DNA of 64,000 nt from Platanthera guangdongensis (taxonomy: Eukaryota; Streptophyta; Magnoliopsida; Asparagales; Orchidaceae): contig CM077163.1 of NCBI GenBank assembly GCA_039583875.1, forward strand, positions 234,042,646 through 234,106,645, in the 5' to 3' direction. Numbering within the stretch: position 1 is the first letter of the stretch; every line of letters starts with the position of its first letter. Positions 33,668-44,315 of this stretch are shown here, piece by piece. Both the position numbers and the translations under genes were made by a program. Under the pieces are notes generated by a model, which made no database searches, was not told where the DNA came from, and worked only from the letters and a program-made list of their open reading frames with translations.

Positions 33668-35668
33668 ATGACGGGACAAGGATCCGACAGGCCGAGCTCG
33701 CCGCCCCCCCCGCCTCTCGCAACAGTGGGAATGTTCGAAGACTTCAGAAGCGAGGTGCTGAATTTGGTCAAGTTCGCACTCGGCACGCGAGCCGAGTGCT
33801 CGACTCCGGCGAATCAGATCGCGGCCGCCCCCTCATTGGGCGAGGATGCGCCCGGCAGGCGAGCTGGGAAGGAAGTGGCCGAGGAAGGCCGAGGGTGCGA
33901 GCTCCCCGGGCGCGAGCTCTTCCCAGGCTCGGCAGGCCGAGGTCGCTTCGGCGAGCTGGGCTCGCGAGACTCGCCAGCTCGCCCAGTGGGAGGAGGGAGT
34001 CCTTTCAGCGAGCTGGTCTCTTCAGCTCCAGTTCCAGATGGGTTCAGGGAGCCCGAGATGTCCTATTACACTGGGAAGGGAGACCCGGTACAGCATGTCC
34101 AATGGTTCGAGGACGTGGTCTCCATCCGTCAGATGTCGGACGGATTCAAGTGCAGGCTCTTCGCCATCACACTCCGGGAAAAAGCGAGAGAGTGGTTCCA
34201 CCAGCTGCCGGCCAGCTCCATCTATTGCTTCGAGGACTTGCGCCGAGGATTCATGCTGAGATTCACCACTTCGAAGAAGAGGAAGAAGGAGTCCGAGTCC
34301 CTGTTTCACATCAAGCAGGGGATGAACGAGACGCTGGGGAGCTACGTGGACCGATTCCAGGAGGAGGTTACTCAGGTCCAGGAGATGCCGGGCCATAGTC
34401 TGATGATGGCCTTTACCCTGGGCCTGCAGCAGGGATTCTTCCGAATGGAGCTGAAGAGAGTTCCCCCCTTCTCCTATGAGGAGTTGATGGAAAGAGCGGC
34501 GAGAGAGGTTGACGGGGAGGCGTCAAACCCGGAGTTTGCAAGGAAATTGGTCAGGTGGGCCACGGAGGAGGAGAGGGAGCCGAAGGGAGGAAGAGGTCAG
34601 GAAGAAAGAAGAGGGGAGCCCAGGCAGAGGGAACAGAGGCAGCTCCAAGGGCAGCAGCAGCCGGGGTGGGGGCGCCAGGAGCCCGACCGTCGGCTAGGCT
34701 GGAGGCCAGAGTGGCAGGGGCAGGGGCCTCAGAGGGGAAACTTCAGAAGAGGTCACTTCCAGGGGAGGCAAGACCAATTCCACCCCCCAGGTTGGAGGCA
34801 GGGCCAGAGGCCCCGGCTCCCCGATCAAGAGGAGGCCATGGCCATAGCCTTGGGGGCCAGGAGAGGAGCGTGGAGGAGAAGAAGGAGGGAGGTTAGGGTG
34901 GAGCTGCCCTACTGCGACTTCCATCAGGAAGAAGGGCACGCAACAGCCACATGCCCAGAATTCTTGGAGATGAGGGGGAACAGGGAGCAGCAGCAGCAGC
35001 AGGGGGCGCGACAGGAAGTGAGGATCGAGGAGGTCCTGCCTCGGGCGGAGAAGGATCGGTGTGAAGACCGGGTGGACGTGGGAACCCGAGGAGGGATCGG
35101 GATGATCCACGGGGGAGCAGGGATTGAGGCCTCCCGCAAGGCTAGCCTCCACACCATGTACCGGCGAAGCGTCGCCTCTACATCCCAAACCCCGCCACCA
35201 GAGGAGAGGATCACCTTTTCCAGGAGTGATCTACCAGACCACGAGGACCCGTTCTGTGATGCGCTGGTCATCAAGACGGCCATCGAGAACTTCACCGTCT
35301 CACGGATCCTCGTGGACAACGGAAGTTCCGTCAACGTCGTCTTCAAAAAGGCGTTTGACGCAATGAAGGTGGAGGCGAGAAGAGTGCTGGCCTCGGATGG
35401 CCCCCTGTTCGGGTTTTCAGGAGAAAGGAAGGAGGTAGAAGGAGGAGTCGGACTCCATGTCACCTTGGGGGGGCAGTCCCGAAACTGCAAGTTCGTCATT
35501 GTGGACGCCCCCAGCAGCTACAGCGCCATCTTTGGAAGGCCCCTGATCAGCGCCTTCCGCTGCGTCCCCTCGTCTTTTCATCAATGCTTGAAGTTCAACA
35601 CCGAGGGGGTACAAGTCAGGGTTAGGGAGACCCAAAGGTGGCGCGGGAGTGTTATGTCACTGCGGTGA
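33668..35668 (+). CDS. Tat gag-protease
   Basis: The first ATG after the LTR is at 33668 (MTGQGSDRP) and the frame runs to TGA at 35668. The Retrotrans_gag core follows about 120 residues of Glu/Gly/Arg-rich sequence: YYTGKGDPVQHVQWFE, then LREKAREWFHQLPASSI and SLFHIKQGMNETLGSYVDRF. A Gln/Arg/Gly-rich basic region leads to a knuckle of the Tat type (YCDFHQEEGHATATC). The aspartic protease has RILVDNGSSVNVVF, with Asn in place of the usual Thr/Ser after Asp as in other Tat proteases, and the flap-side motif YSAIFGRP. The frame overlaps pol by about 30 nt. Confidence 0.9.
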   Translation: MTGQGSDRPSSPPPPPLATVGMFEDFRSEVLNLVKFALGTRAECSTPANQIAAAPSLGEDAPGRRAGKEVAEEGRGCELPGRELFPGSAGRGRFGELGSRDSPARPVGGGSPFSELVSSAPVPDGFREPEMSYYTGKGDPVQHVQWFEDVVSIRQMSDGFKCRLFAITLREKAREWFHQLPASSIYCFEDLRRGFMLRFTTSKKRKKESESLFHIKQGMNETLGSYVDRFQEEVTQVQEMPGHSLMMAFTLGLQQGFFRMELKRVPPFSYEELMERAAREVDGEASNPEFARKLVRWATEEEREPKGGRGQEERRGEPRQREQRQLQGQQQPGWGRQEPDRRLGWRPEWQGQGPQRGNFRRGHFQGRQDQFHPPGWRQGQRPRLPDQEEAMAIALGARRGAWRRRRREVRVELPYCDFHQEEGHATATCPEFLEMRGNREQQQQQGARQEVRIEEVLPRAEKDRCEDRVDVGTRGGIGMIHGGAGIEASRKASLHTMYRRSVASTSQTPPPEERITFSRSDLPDHEDPFCDALVIKTAIENFTVSRILVDNGSSVNVVFKKAFDAMKVEARRVLASDGPLFGFSGERKEVEGGVGLHVTLGGQSRNCKFVIVDAPSSYSAIFGRPLISAFRCVPSSFHQCLKFNTEGVQVRVRETQRWRGSVMSLR

Positions 35669-38600
35669 ACACCATCTCTTGGCAGGAGGGAGCCGAGGAG
35701 ATGGGGCGAAGGATGGAGGAGGTCGAGGAGGAAGCTGAGGGGGAAGAGCTGGGAGAGAAGGGCTACGCAGAGGATGCGGCCGGAGGAAGTTTGGAGGAGG
35801 TGACCGAGGTGAGGGTCGAGGAGGAGGCAATGGAGGTAGAGATCCCCGCTCCGGAGGAAGGGGACGCCGAAGGATGGGCGGAGCAATCCAGGCTGGAGGC
35901 AGCTGAGGAGGTGGTGGAGCTGGAGGTGCTCACCCGAGGAGGAAGGGTGGAAAAGATCCGCGTCAGCGGGGGGCTGACCCCGGAAGACCAGGGCAGGATG
36001 CTGGAGTGCATCCAGAAGAACGTGGATATCTTCGCCTGGAACGCCGCGGAGATGCCGGGGGTTGACGCGGATGTGGCCTGCCACCGCCTCAACTTGGACC
36101 CGGGAACACGCCCCGTTCAGCAGAAAAAGAGATCCACGGCGGACAAGCTAGCAGAACCCATCAGGGAGGAGGTGGCGAAACTTCTCAAAGCGGGCTTCGT
36201 GTCCGAAATTCAATACCCTGGCTGGGTCTCGAACGTTGTGATGGTCAAAAAGGGAGACGGCCGCTGGCGGTTGTGTATCGATTTTTCCCTTCTTAATAAA
36301 GCTTGTCCTAAGAATTGTTACCCCTTGCCTCGGATCGACGCGCTGGTTGACTCAGCCGTCGGTTTTTCTGTAATGAGTTTTTTAGATGCATTTTCAGGTT
36401 ACCATCAGATCAGGATGCACCCCCCGGACATAAAGGATGTCTCATTCATCACGGGGGACGGCTGCTACTGCTATAAGATGATGCCGTTCGGGCTGAAGAA
36501 CGCTGGAGCCACCTACCAAAAAATGATGGATAGGGTCTTCAAGGAGCAGAGAGGGAGGAATCTGGAGGTATATGTAGATGACCTCATGATCAAGAGCCGG
36601 GATGTGGACTCCCACCTCCGGGACCTGGAGGAGACCTTCGCCACCCTGCGCAAGTACAAGATGCGATTGAACCCACTAAAATGTGTCTTTGGGGCCAGCA
36701 GGGGAAAGTTTCTGGGGCATCTCCTCACCCCCGCAGGGGTCGAGCCGAACCCAGACAAGGTCAAGGCCATCTTGGAGCTGGGATCCCCGCGGAATGCAAA
36801 GGAGGTCCAACGGTTGACAGGGAAGCTAGCAGGGCTGAGTCGCTTCCTCTCTCGGGCAGGGGAGAAGTGCTCCCCCTTCTTCAAGACTCTAAGGGGGGGT
36901 CAGAGGTTTGAATGGAGCAGGGAATGTGAAGAGGCCTTCCAGGCCCTCAAGGTGCAGTTGACACAGGCTCCGCTGCTCCAAGGACCGAAGGAGGGGGAGG
37001 ATCTGTTCTTGTATTTGGGGGTCGGGACGGAGGCCTTGAGCTCGGTCCTGGTTCGAGAAGAAGGGAAGAGACAGCTCCCAGTCTATTATGTGAGCCGGGT
37101 CTTGAGGAAGGCCGAGCTCCGGTATCCGATCTTGGAGAAGCTTGCGTTCGCCCTAATCATCTCGGCTCGGAGACTACGACCCTACTTCCAGGCACACTCA
37201 ATCCGAGTGGTGACCGACCATCCCCTCCGCAACATCTTCGAGGGGGTGGAGCATTCAGGCAGATTGGCTAAGTGGTCAGTGGAGATGAGCGAGTTCGACG
37301 TCTCCTTCGTTCCGCGGCTCTCGATCAAAGCCCAGGCGATGGCCGACTTCCTTGCTGACTACGTGATTGAAGTGGCGGAAGAAGAGCTCACTCGCCCGGC
37401 TCCCTGGAAGGTGAGAGTGGATGGAGCATCGGGAAGGCATTCCTTAGGAGTAGGAGTGATCCTAGAAAGCCCCCAAGGGACCCGAATCGAGCAAACGGTG
37501 GTGGTGCACATTCCCACTACCAACAACCAGGTCGAGTACGAGGCCGTGATAGCAGGGCTTCGCCTGGCCAGGGAGCTTGGAGTGTCAGATGTGGAGGTCC
37601 TCACAGACTCCATGGTAATAGCCTCCCAAATCAACGGGGAGTTCGAGGCAAGGGAGCCCACCCTGCGATCGTACTTGGCCAAAGTAAAGGGGATCATTGG
37701 AACCTTCCAAACTTTCGCCATCCAACATGTGCCCAGGGAAGAGAATGAACAGGCCGATCAGTTGGCTAAGCATGGACCCCAGGTGGGGGGCACCATCACC
37801 GACCTGTTCCGCCCCTCCATCGAAGAAGGAGAGCTCATGGAGATCGATCAGCAAGCTTCATGGATGGACCCAGTGGTAGCTTTTCTCTCCGCAGGGGAGT
37901 ATCCGGAGGGGGTAGACAAGAAGAAGCTGAGACACAAATCAGCATACTACCTCCTCCAGGACGGGCAGCTGTACAGAAAAACCCTCTCAGGGATGCTGGC
38001 CCGCTGCGTAACCGAGGCAGAAGTGCGAAGGATCTTGGAGGAGGTCCACTCCGGGGAATGTGGAAGTCACTCCGGGAGTCGGACCCTGGAAGGAAGGATA
38101 GTCAGGCAAGGTTATTTTTGGCCCACCCTGGGCCGGGACGCTGCAGAATTCGCAAGAAGATGTCACAAGTGCCAACTGTTTGCCCCTCTCCAGCTGCAGC
38201 CGGCCCAACGGCTCCGTAGTATCACGGCCCCATGGCCCTTCGCAATCTGGGGAATGGATCTGGTTGGGCCGTTTCCCCAAGCCAGTGGTCAGAGGAGGTT
38301 CCTCCTAGTGATGATCGACTACTTCTCAAAGTGGATGGAGGTGAAAGCGTTGGCTAAGGTGACCTCCCAGGTGATCAGGAATTTTGTATGGGGGGAGATC
38401 ATCTGTCGCCATGGGCTGCCCCAGGCCATCGTCACAGACAATGGGCCCCAGTTCGCCAGTGCCGAGTTCACCAGCTTTTGCGAACAGCTTGGGATCGATC
38501 TCAGGTTCGCCTCGGTCCATCACCCCAGGAGTAACGGACAAGTGGAGGCCGCAAACAAGATCATCGTCAACCTCCTCAAGAAAAAGGTGGAGAACCTGAA

Positions 38601-39111
38601 AGGGAGCTGGGTGGAGCAGCTCCCCGCGGTTCTTTGGGCCCTGAGGACCACCCCCAACACAGCTACAGGAGAGACCCCTTTCAAACTCTCCCACGGGTGC
38701 GAGGCAGTGCTCCCCATTGAATTCGAAGTCCAAACGCCGCGAGTCGTGGCAGCAAAGGAAGGCCGCGAGGAATGGCAAGCAGAGAATGAGGAGGAACTGA
38801 GGCTCTCCCTTGACATGGTGGAAGAAGTAAGAGACCTTTCTGCCATCCGACAAGAGGAGGTAAAAAGAAGAATGGCCAAGTACTTTGACAAGCATGTCAG
38901 GATCAAGCAGTTCGTGGAGGGGGACTTGGTGTTGAAGAAAGTAGATGCAGCAGGGAGGTCAGCATCCGTGGGGAAACTCAATCCCAGCTGGGAGGGACCG
39001 TTCATAGTAAAGACGGCCTTGGGATCGGGGGGCTATCGACTCCAAAATGTAGAAGGCGAGACCTTGAGTCTCACCTGGAGTGGTGACGACCTCAAACGCT
39101 TTTTTCCCTGA
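35638..39111 (+). CDS. Tat pol: RT, RNase H, second RNase H, integrase
   Basis: The open frame is -1 relative to gag-protease; the conserved ARECYVTA junction lies at the overlap, so pol is reached by frameshifting or the copy carries a one-base change. Residues 1-130 are very acidic. RT follows with WRLCIDFSLLNKACP, MPFGLKNAGATYQ and YVDD (312-315). Next come a Ty3-type RNase H region and then a second, archaeal-type RNase H (WKVRVDGASGRHSLGVG ... NNQVEYEAVIAGL ... TDSMVIASQINGEFE), a hallmark of the Tat clade. Integrase has an HHCC finger (HSGECGSHSG ... CHKCQ) and a D,D,E core (GMDLVGPFP, TDNGPQF, NGQVEAANK). No chromodomain is visible. There are no internal stops. Confidence 0.93.
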   Translation: MARECYVTAVNTISWQEGAEEMGRRMEEVEEEAEGEELGEKGYAEDAAGGSLEEVTEVRVEEEAMEVEIPAPEEGDAEGWAEQSRLEAAEEVVELEVLTRGGRVEKIRVSGGLTPEDQGRMLECIQKNVDIFAWNAAEMPGVDADVACHRLNLDPGTRPVQQKKRSTADKLAEPIREEVAKLLKAGFVSEIQYPGWVSNVVMVKKGDGRWRLCIDFSLLNKACPKNCYPLPRIDALVDSAVGFSVMSFLDAFSGYHQIRMHPPDIKDVSFITGDGCYCYKMMPFGLKNAGATYQKMMDRVFKEQRGRNLEVYVDDLMIKSRDVDSHLRDLEETFATLRKYKMRLNPLKCVFGASRGKFLGHLLTPAGVEPNPDKVKAILELGSPRNAKEVQRLTGKLAGLSRFLSRAGEKCSPFFKTLRGGQRFEWSRECEEAFQALKVQLTQAPLLQGPKEGEDLFLYLGVGTEALSSVLVREEGKRQLPVYYVSRVLRKAELRYPILEKLAFALIISARRLRPYFQAHSIRVVTDHPLRNIFEGVEHSGRLAKWSVEMSEFDVSFVPRLSIKAQAMADFLADYVIEVAEEELTRPAPWKVRVDGASGRHSLGVGVILESPQGTRIEQTVVVHIPTTNNQVEYEAVIAGLRLARELGVSDVEVLTDSMVIASQINGEFEAREPTLRSYLAKVKGIIGTFQTFAIQHVPREENEQADQLAKHGPQVGGTITDLFRPSIEEGELMEIDQQASWMDPVVAFLSAGEYPEGVDKKKLRHKSAYYLLQDGQLYRKTLSGMLARCVTEAEVRRILEEVHSGECGSHSGSRTLEGRIVRQGYFWPTLGRDAAEFARRCHKCQLFAPLQLQPAQRLRSITAPWPFAIWGMDLVGPFPQASGQRRFLLVMIDYFSKWMEVKALAKVTSQVIRNFVWGEIICRHGLPQAIVTDNGPQFASAEFTSFCEQLGIDLRFASVHHPRSNGQVEAANKIIVNLLKKKVENLKGSWVEQLPAVLWALRTTPNTATGETPFKLSHGCEAVLPIEFEVQTPRVVAAKEGREEWQAENEEELRLSLDMVEEVRDLSAIRQEEVKRRMAKYFDKHVRIKQFVEGDLVLKKVDAAGRSASVGKLNPSWEGPFIVKTALGSGGYRLQNVEGETLSLTWSGDDLKRFFP

Positions 39112-39149
39112 ACCATGTAAGCAACACTCTGATTATAATAAATTCTTTC

Positions 39150-39990
39150 AAGCTCTCTGATATCGTTGCAATTGGCCTGCATGGTGGAATGTGATGTATT
39201 ATGGACCCCGAGCAGATCCCGCTGTCAGGCTCTCACCTAGCTGACAGGGCTGGAAGTCACTCGGTGTCATCCTTGGCCTCGAGCAGATCCCGCTGTCAGG
39301 CTCTCACCTAGCTGACAGGGCTGGAAGTCACTCGACGGTAGTAGTAACGGACCCTGAGCAGATCCCGCTGTCAGGCTCTCACCTAGCTTACAGGGCTGGA
39401 AGTCACTCGGTGTCATCCTTGGCCTCGAGTAGATCCCACTGCCAGGCTCTCACCTAGCTGACAGGGCTGGAAGTCACTCGATGGTAGTAGCAATGGACCC
39501 CGAGCAGATCCCGCTGTCAGGCTCTCACCTAGCTGACGGGGCTGGAAGTCACTCGGTGTCATCCTTGGCCTCGAGCAGATCCCGCTGTCAGGCTCTCACC
39601 TAGCTGACAGGGCTGGAAGTCACTCGACGGTAGTAGTAACGGACCCCGAGCAGATCCCGCTGTCAGGCTCTCACCTAGCTGACAGGGCTGGAAGTCACTC
39701 GGTGTCATCCTTGGCCTCGAGCAGATCCCGCTGCCAGGCTCTCACCTAGCTGACAGGGCTGGAAGTCACTCGATGGTAGTAGTAATGGACCCCGAGCAGA
39801 TCCCGCTGTCAGGCTCTCACCTAGCTGACGGGGCTGGAAGTCACTCGGTGTCATCCTTGGCCTCGAGCAAATCCCGCTGCCAGGCTCTCACCTAGCTGGC
39901 AGGGCTGGAAGTCACTCGATGGTGGTATTAGTGGACCCTGAGCAGATCCCGCTGTCAGGCTCCCCTAGCTAGCAGAGCCGGAGGTCACTC
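39150..39990. repeat. Tandem array in Tat 3' region, alternating 71/75-bp units
   Basis: About eleven monomers share AGCAGATCCCGCTGTCAGG, CTCTCACCTAGCTGACAGG and CTGGAAGTCACTCG. Two linker types alternate (GGTGTCATCCTTGGCCTCG and GACGGTAGTAGTAACGGACC), so unit starts fall at about 39211, 39282, 39357 and 39428, giving a higher-order unit of about 146 bp. The array lies directly after the pol stop codon. Single-base differences between monomers are common. Confidence 0.92.
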
Positions 39991-40630
39991 GGTGGTGCCG
40001 GCCTTGAAGTCGTTGGGAACAGGCCAAGGTCTGTGGCAGGGAGCAAGGGGAAAGGGTCCTGTCAGGGCGAGCTCGGGCTCGGCAAACTCAGCTCAGCGTA
40101 ATCGAGAAGGCAGGCCGGACTGGAGGGCTCGGCATAGGCGAGTTCGAGCTCATCATTTTCGGCTCGGCATGGGAAAGCAGGCCGCGAGCCCGGGCCTCTC
40201 CAAAGACAAGCCAGACCAGGGCACCTCGCACCCCAGGCCCATCACACTTCGAAAAATTTCTTCTTCGATGGGCACAACCTGGGTGGCTCGCGTGCGAGTA
40301 GAGGTAGGCGGATAGAAGACAGGAGACCGCGCGCGAGTAGTAATGGCGTAATAAGGGCGGAGAGTAACTCGCCGCGAAATCATTTGAGACTCGGCGAACG
40401 CTCCAAACACACTTCGCTCGCGTGCGTGCTCTCATGATCACTCTGCTCGCAGAACCTGTCCCTGCGAGGTCGCGGGAGAAAATACCCACATACATTCATA
40501 ACACAATGAGCATAGTACAAAAGAACACCGGTATGATCAAAACACTTTCATTTATTATTTATAAATGTACAGGGAGCTCGCCTCTGCGAGTTGTCAAAAA
40601 AGAAAAAAGAAAAACAAAAATACAGGGGCG
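39991..40630. other. Tat spacer between tandem array and antisense gene
   Basis: GC-rich with repeated GGCGAG/CTCGCC words. It contains TTTATTATTTATAAA at 40551-40565, which on the minus strand could serve as 3' end signal for the antisense gene ending at 40631. No sense ORF was recognised. Confidence 0.5.
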
Positions 40631-42843
40631 TCAGCTGGCCTCGCCCCCTCCGCCGGACTGGTCCTCGCCGTCGCCCGAGCGGTCCTGGAAGCTCTTCCCG
40701 AACATAGCGTCCAGGCTGTCCTCCTTCTCGCTGGGCGGCGTCGCCGGAAACAGACTCGGCATCAGGTCCCGAGCTGAGATCTCCCCGCATACTTCCACCA
40801 GCACCCCTGAGTCCTTCATCATCGCGAGGGTGCACTCGGCGGTCTGAATGGAGTTGATCCGCAGTCTCTCAACGAGGTCCGCCTCGCCGAAGATGCGCGG
40901 GCACTTGTAGGGGAGAGTGGGATCGATGTCGTGCCCCGGGAAGAAGATCTCCGCCTGGCGACGCACTTCACCGAGAAGGTGCTGGTTCTCCCCCTTCAGC
41001 TTCGCGTTCGCGCTCTCCAACTCGCCAAGGTGTGCGCGCAGTTGGACGATCTCCTCCCCTCGCTCGACGTCGCGAGCCTGGAGCTCCCCAGCAGCGTCAG
41101 CATCCACGGCCAGCTGCGCGCGCAGGCGGCCGTTCTCCTCCTCTAGCTCAGTGTTGCGAGCCTGGAGCTCACCCGCCGCCTTGGCATCCTGGAAAAAGGC
41201 TCACTTAGCAGCAGCACAAGAACTTTCCAAGTAAAAGAGAGTGGTGCGTGACACTTACCAGCCCGCCGGCAGTCTTAGCGAGAAGGCTGTCCGCGATACC
41301 GAGCCGCCTCGCCTGATCAGCAACCTGCTCCTTGGCAAGGTCGCGAGCTTGCTCGGCCTTCTCGAGCTGGTGACTGAGGGCGAAGCTGCGGCGCGCCAGC
41401 ATGTGGTGCAGCTCCAGAGTCCGCAGGTGGGACTGCAGGCCCTCATGGCCGAGCTGCCGGAGGGTCGCCCTCTTGTAAGCCTCGGCATCCTCCCGGCCAT
41501 AGAGGCCAAAGCCGAGGGCGTAGGCGTGACCGGTGGCGGGTTCGCGGTCGTGCCAGGACGGGTGCAGGGTGGAGACGGAGACGCGATGAGCGAGCTCGTC
41601 CCACTGCAGCATGGGCTCGCCCGCGGAATCCTTCCAGCGCGCGCCGAAGTTGAAGAGGGGGTGCTGCTTCGGCGGCGCGCGCTCGCGGGCAGCCCTCTTC
41701 GCCGAGGGAGGAGGGGAGATCGCAGCCGAGGAAGAGGGGGCCTTGCCACCCTTTCTGCCCTTGCTGGTAGTCTCCTTCAGCGGGCTCCCCGGAGACACGT
41801 CGGGAGGAGTCTCCGACGAGCTGATGTACTTGGGGCTGGACTGATGTTGTTGTTGTTGTTGCCCCCGCGGAGCCAGCAGGGCTCTCCGCATCTTCTTCAC
41901 CTGACGGGGGCCGGATGGCGGGTTCGACCCCGCGTCCTCAGGTCGCCTCTTGCTGGAAGAGGGCTGCGAGGAGTGCGCCTCGTCTCGGCAGGCCGCTGCC
42001 GCCGCCCTCTCGCGAGCAAGAGGGTCAGTGTCAAGCCCCGGGTCCGCAAAAGGCGGGTTCGCGGGGATTATTCGCTCCCCTGCAGAAAAATACTTGGGAA
42101 GGTTAGAAAACTCAGGGATGATAATGTGTCGAGTCCGCGAGTAGGCGAGCTCGGCAAGAGGAAGGAAGCATACCTTCGCCGGGCAGAACCGGGGGGAGCG
42201 CGTCGAGGCCCCTCCGCAGGAAGGCGACCTCGAAATCTTTGTGGAGGAAGAATTTGTGGAGCTCGGCGTCGTTGCCGGACACGGCCGGCGGGCGGTACAC
42301 CTCCTCGCCTTTCTGTTGCGGCGAGTAGGGGATGTTGCCGAGATCGCCCTTGATAAAGGCGATCTTGGTCATCCAGGTGTGGTGCTTGTTCGCGATCTCG
42401 CGAACTTTGATCAAGGAGCCGCCGAAGTAGGCGACCCCGTCCGTCGTCGCCTTATAGGAGAAGAGTTTCCTGAACACCGTCAGGTTAAACTCGATCCTCT
42501 CCCGCCGGAGATAGCTCGCGAACGCCACCATCATGGCGATGGCGTTCGAGTTCAGTTGCGCGGGGACGGCCCCGTAGTATTTCAGGATCTGCCGGATCTC
42601 CGGCCACAAGGGAAGTCGCAGCCCCACCTCGAAGTGCGAGATGGGGAATGCGAGTTCGTTCTCATAGAACGTGTTGATTGCCTCGCCCGGCCCCGGCCTG
42701 CGCGCCTCAAAGCCCGGCGGCACATACAGGGCCTTGAATTCGGCGAGCTCCTCCTCGCTGGTGTGGCCGTCAAAGAAGCAATAATCCGCGAAGTGCTGCG
42801 CGCACTTGGAGCGGCCATCAGCGTCCGGATTAGTCTTGCCCAT
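40631..42843 (-). CDS. Antisense spliced gene 1 of the Tat element (PF04195-like)
   Basis: Three exons on the strand opposite gag-pol: 42843-42174, 42079-41259 and 41188-40631. Junctions are GAAG|GTATGC, TTTCTGCAG|GGGAG, CTG|GTAAGT and TTTTTCCAG|GATG. Exon lengths sum to 2049 nt, giving 682 residues with phases matching at both introns (94 and 70 nt). The N-terminal part (NTFYENELAFPISHFEVGL, then LRRERIEFNLTVFRKLFSYK) resembles the plant 'putative gypsy type transposon' domain. The middle is Ser/Pro/Gln-rich with basic KRR motifs. The C-terminal third is a coiled coil (ELQARNTELEEENGRLRAQL). A TATA box lies at 42964-42957. Tat elements such as Grande are known to carry antisense ORFs; function is unknown. 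Confidence 0.8.
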
Positions 42844-42955
42844 GGTCACAGGAAAGAAGCAAAGCGCAGCGTGAGCAGAAGAAGGAAAGAAGCAGGAAGG
42901 GAAGCAGAGCAATAAAGACAGTACGGGGTAGGTGAAAGGGGGGGGGGGGGGGGGG

Positions 42956-42965
42956 CTATTTATAG
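42956..42965 (-). promoter_or_regulatory. TATA box of Tat antisense gene 1
   Basis: The minus-strand CTATAAATAG lies about 115 nt upstream of the ATG at 42843 and is followed at once by C18 (the G run at 42938-42955). It is independent of both LTR promoters. Confidence 0.7.
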
Positions 42966-43233
42966 AAAAGAGAATCTGAGGCAGGCTGTCACATCGGCGC
43001 ATCTCGCCACCTCAGCTCGCCACCCCAGCTCACCACCCCAGCTCGCCGACTTCCGGCGCATCCTCACTGAGGCTAAGTCAAAACATTACAGCTTTTTATT
43101 TAAATAACAAATGAAAATGTTCTAAAAATTATTCACCCCAGCAGGGGAAAGTTCGAAACAGAAAACAAGGCGCGCGAGCAGGGAGGGCACCAGGATACGA
43201 GTGCCGGTCGGCTCGGCAGGGGAGCCCGCAAAT

Positions 43234-44264
43234 TTACCTACCCCGGCCTCGCGATCCCCGCCCCCCAAGCTGCCGCGCGCGGAGAAGCTCGCGGATCCTC
43301 CCAGAGTTCCTTTGCGCGACCAAGAGACCGTCATCTATCTCATCCAGGAGTCGGGAAGGAGACATCAACTCGCCAGGTCGGCCGAGGCGCACCTCCTCAG
43401 CAAGGCGCGCATAGTCGCGCTGCAACGTCTCGTTGACTCCTTGCACCTCGCGCAGACCACCCACCAGCTTCTTGAGGAGCTTGACCTCCCTCCTCATCAG
43501 CTCGCCTTGATCCACCTCTGGGCCCAGGTAAGAGTCCAGTGAGCTCGGAGACGGGAGGGGAGAGTGACGAGCTGCCCGCGAGGACTCCTCGGCAGCCGAT
43601 TGACTGGGAAGGGCTGTAAAGGCAGATATCAGAAGAGCAAAAGCGGGCGAAGCACAGAGTTGCGAGGCAGACCTGAAGAGCTCGGCGGCTCAAAGGAGAG
43701 GCGAGGAGGGATGAACCTCAGGTCCTTCCCGCGACCCGGGCCGCGAGCCCCCGGCGAGACGGGCTCGAAGCCCGGGACAGGAATGGACCCCAGGCCCCCC
43801 CCGGCGGACGCGTCAGTTTGCCGAGGAGGGGAGCCAGGTGGTGAAGCTGGCCTCTGCGAACTCACAGGCAGAATCCCGAAGAGGAGCGGCGGATCCCGTG
43901 GATGGTTGTTCGGGGGCGGGAGTTGTGAAGTGGCGAGCGTGACCTCGCCTCGCGGCGTAGGGACCCGCGGCGCGGTCCCCTCGTCATCTGGAAGGCCGCC
44001 CTGATCGTCACCAACAACAACGACCTCCCTATCATTCTCCAGAATGGTTCGAGTCGAAGAGCCGGTCTCGCGGACCAAAGTGGCCCTCAGGTCGTGGAAG
44101 ATGGGCTCAGCCGCCTCGAGAAATGGCCTTGACCTCTTGGAACCCGGCTCGGCGGAATCAATTTGAGGGACCTTTGCGGGGACCGCCGTCAGCGCGGCAA
44201 TGCGAGCCTCGGAAGCCCGGCGAGCTCGATCTACGCGCTCTTGAATCTCCTTAGGAAGGGGCAT
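43234..44264 (-). CDS. Antisense spliced gene 2 of the Tat element, unknown function
   Basis: The exons 44264-43673 and 43613-43234 are separated by a 59-nt intron (TCAG|GTCTGC ... TTTACAG|CCC) and sum to 972 nt, 323 residues, with phase preserved. 59 nt is at the short limit for a plant intron. The N-terminus starts MPLPKEIQERVDRARRASEA and may be helical. The middle is Pro/Gly-rich and low-complexity. The C-terminus is a predicted coiled coil (REVKLLKKLVGGLREVQGVN, then LQRDYARLAEEVRLG). No known domain was recognised. A TATA box lies 55-60 nt upstream. Transcribed in the same direction as antisense gene 1, ending about 270 bp above its TATA box. Confidence 0.65.
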
Positions 44265-44315
44265 CTTGGCAAGGCAACAGGGGGAATGGCAAGAGCCAGG
44301 TAGCAGAGCAGGTGC

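Noticed and set aside
41241..42353. A 370-codon sense-strand frame in the Tat 3' region
   Set aside because: It is the shadow of the antisense gene exon 2, whose splice phases and coiled coil mark the minus strand as coding.
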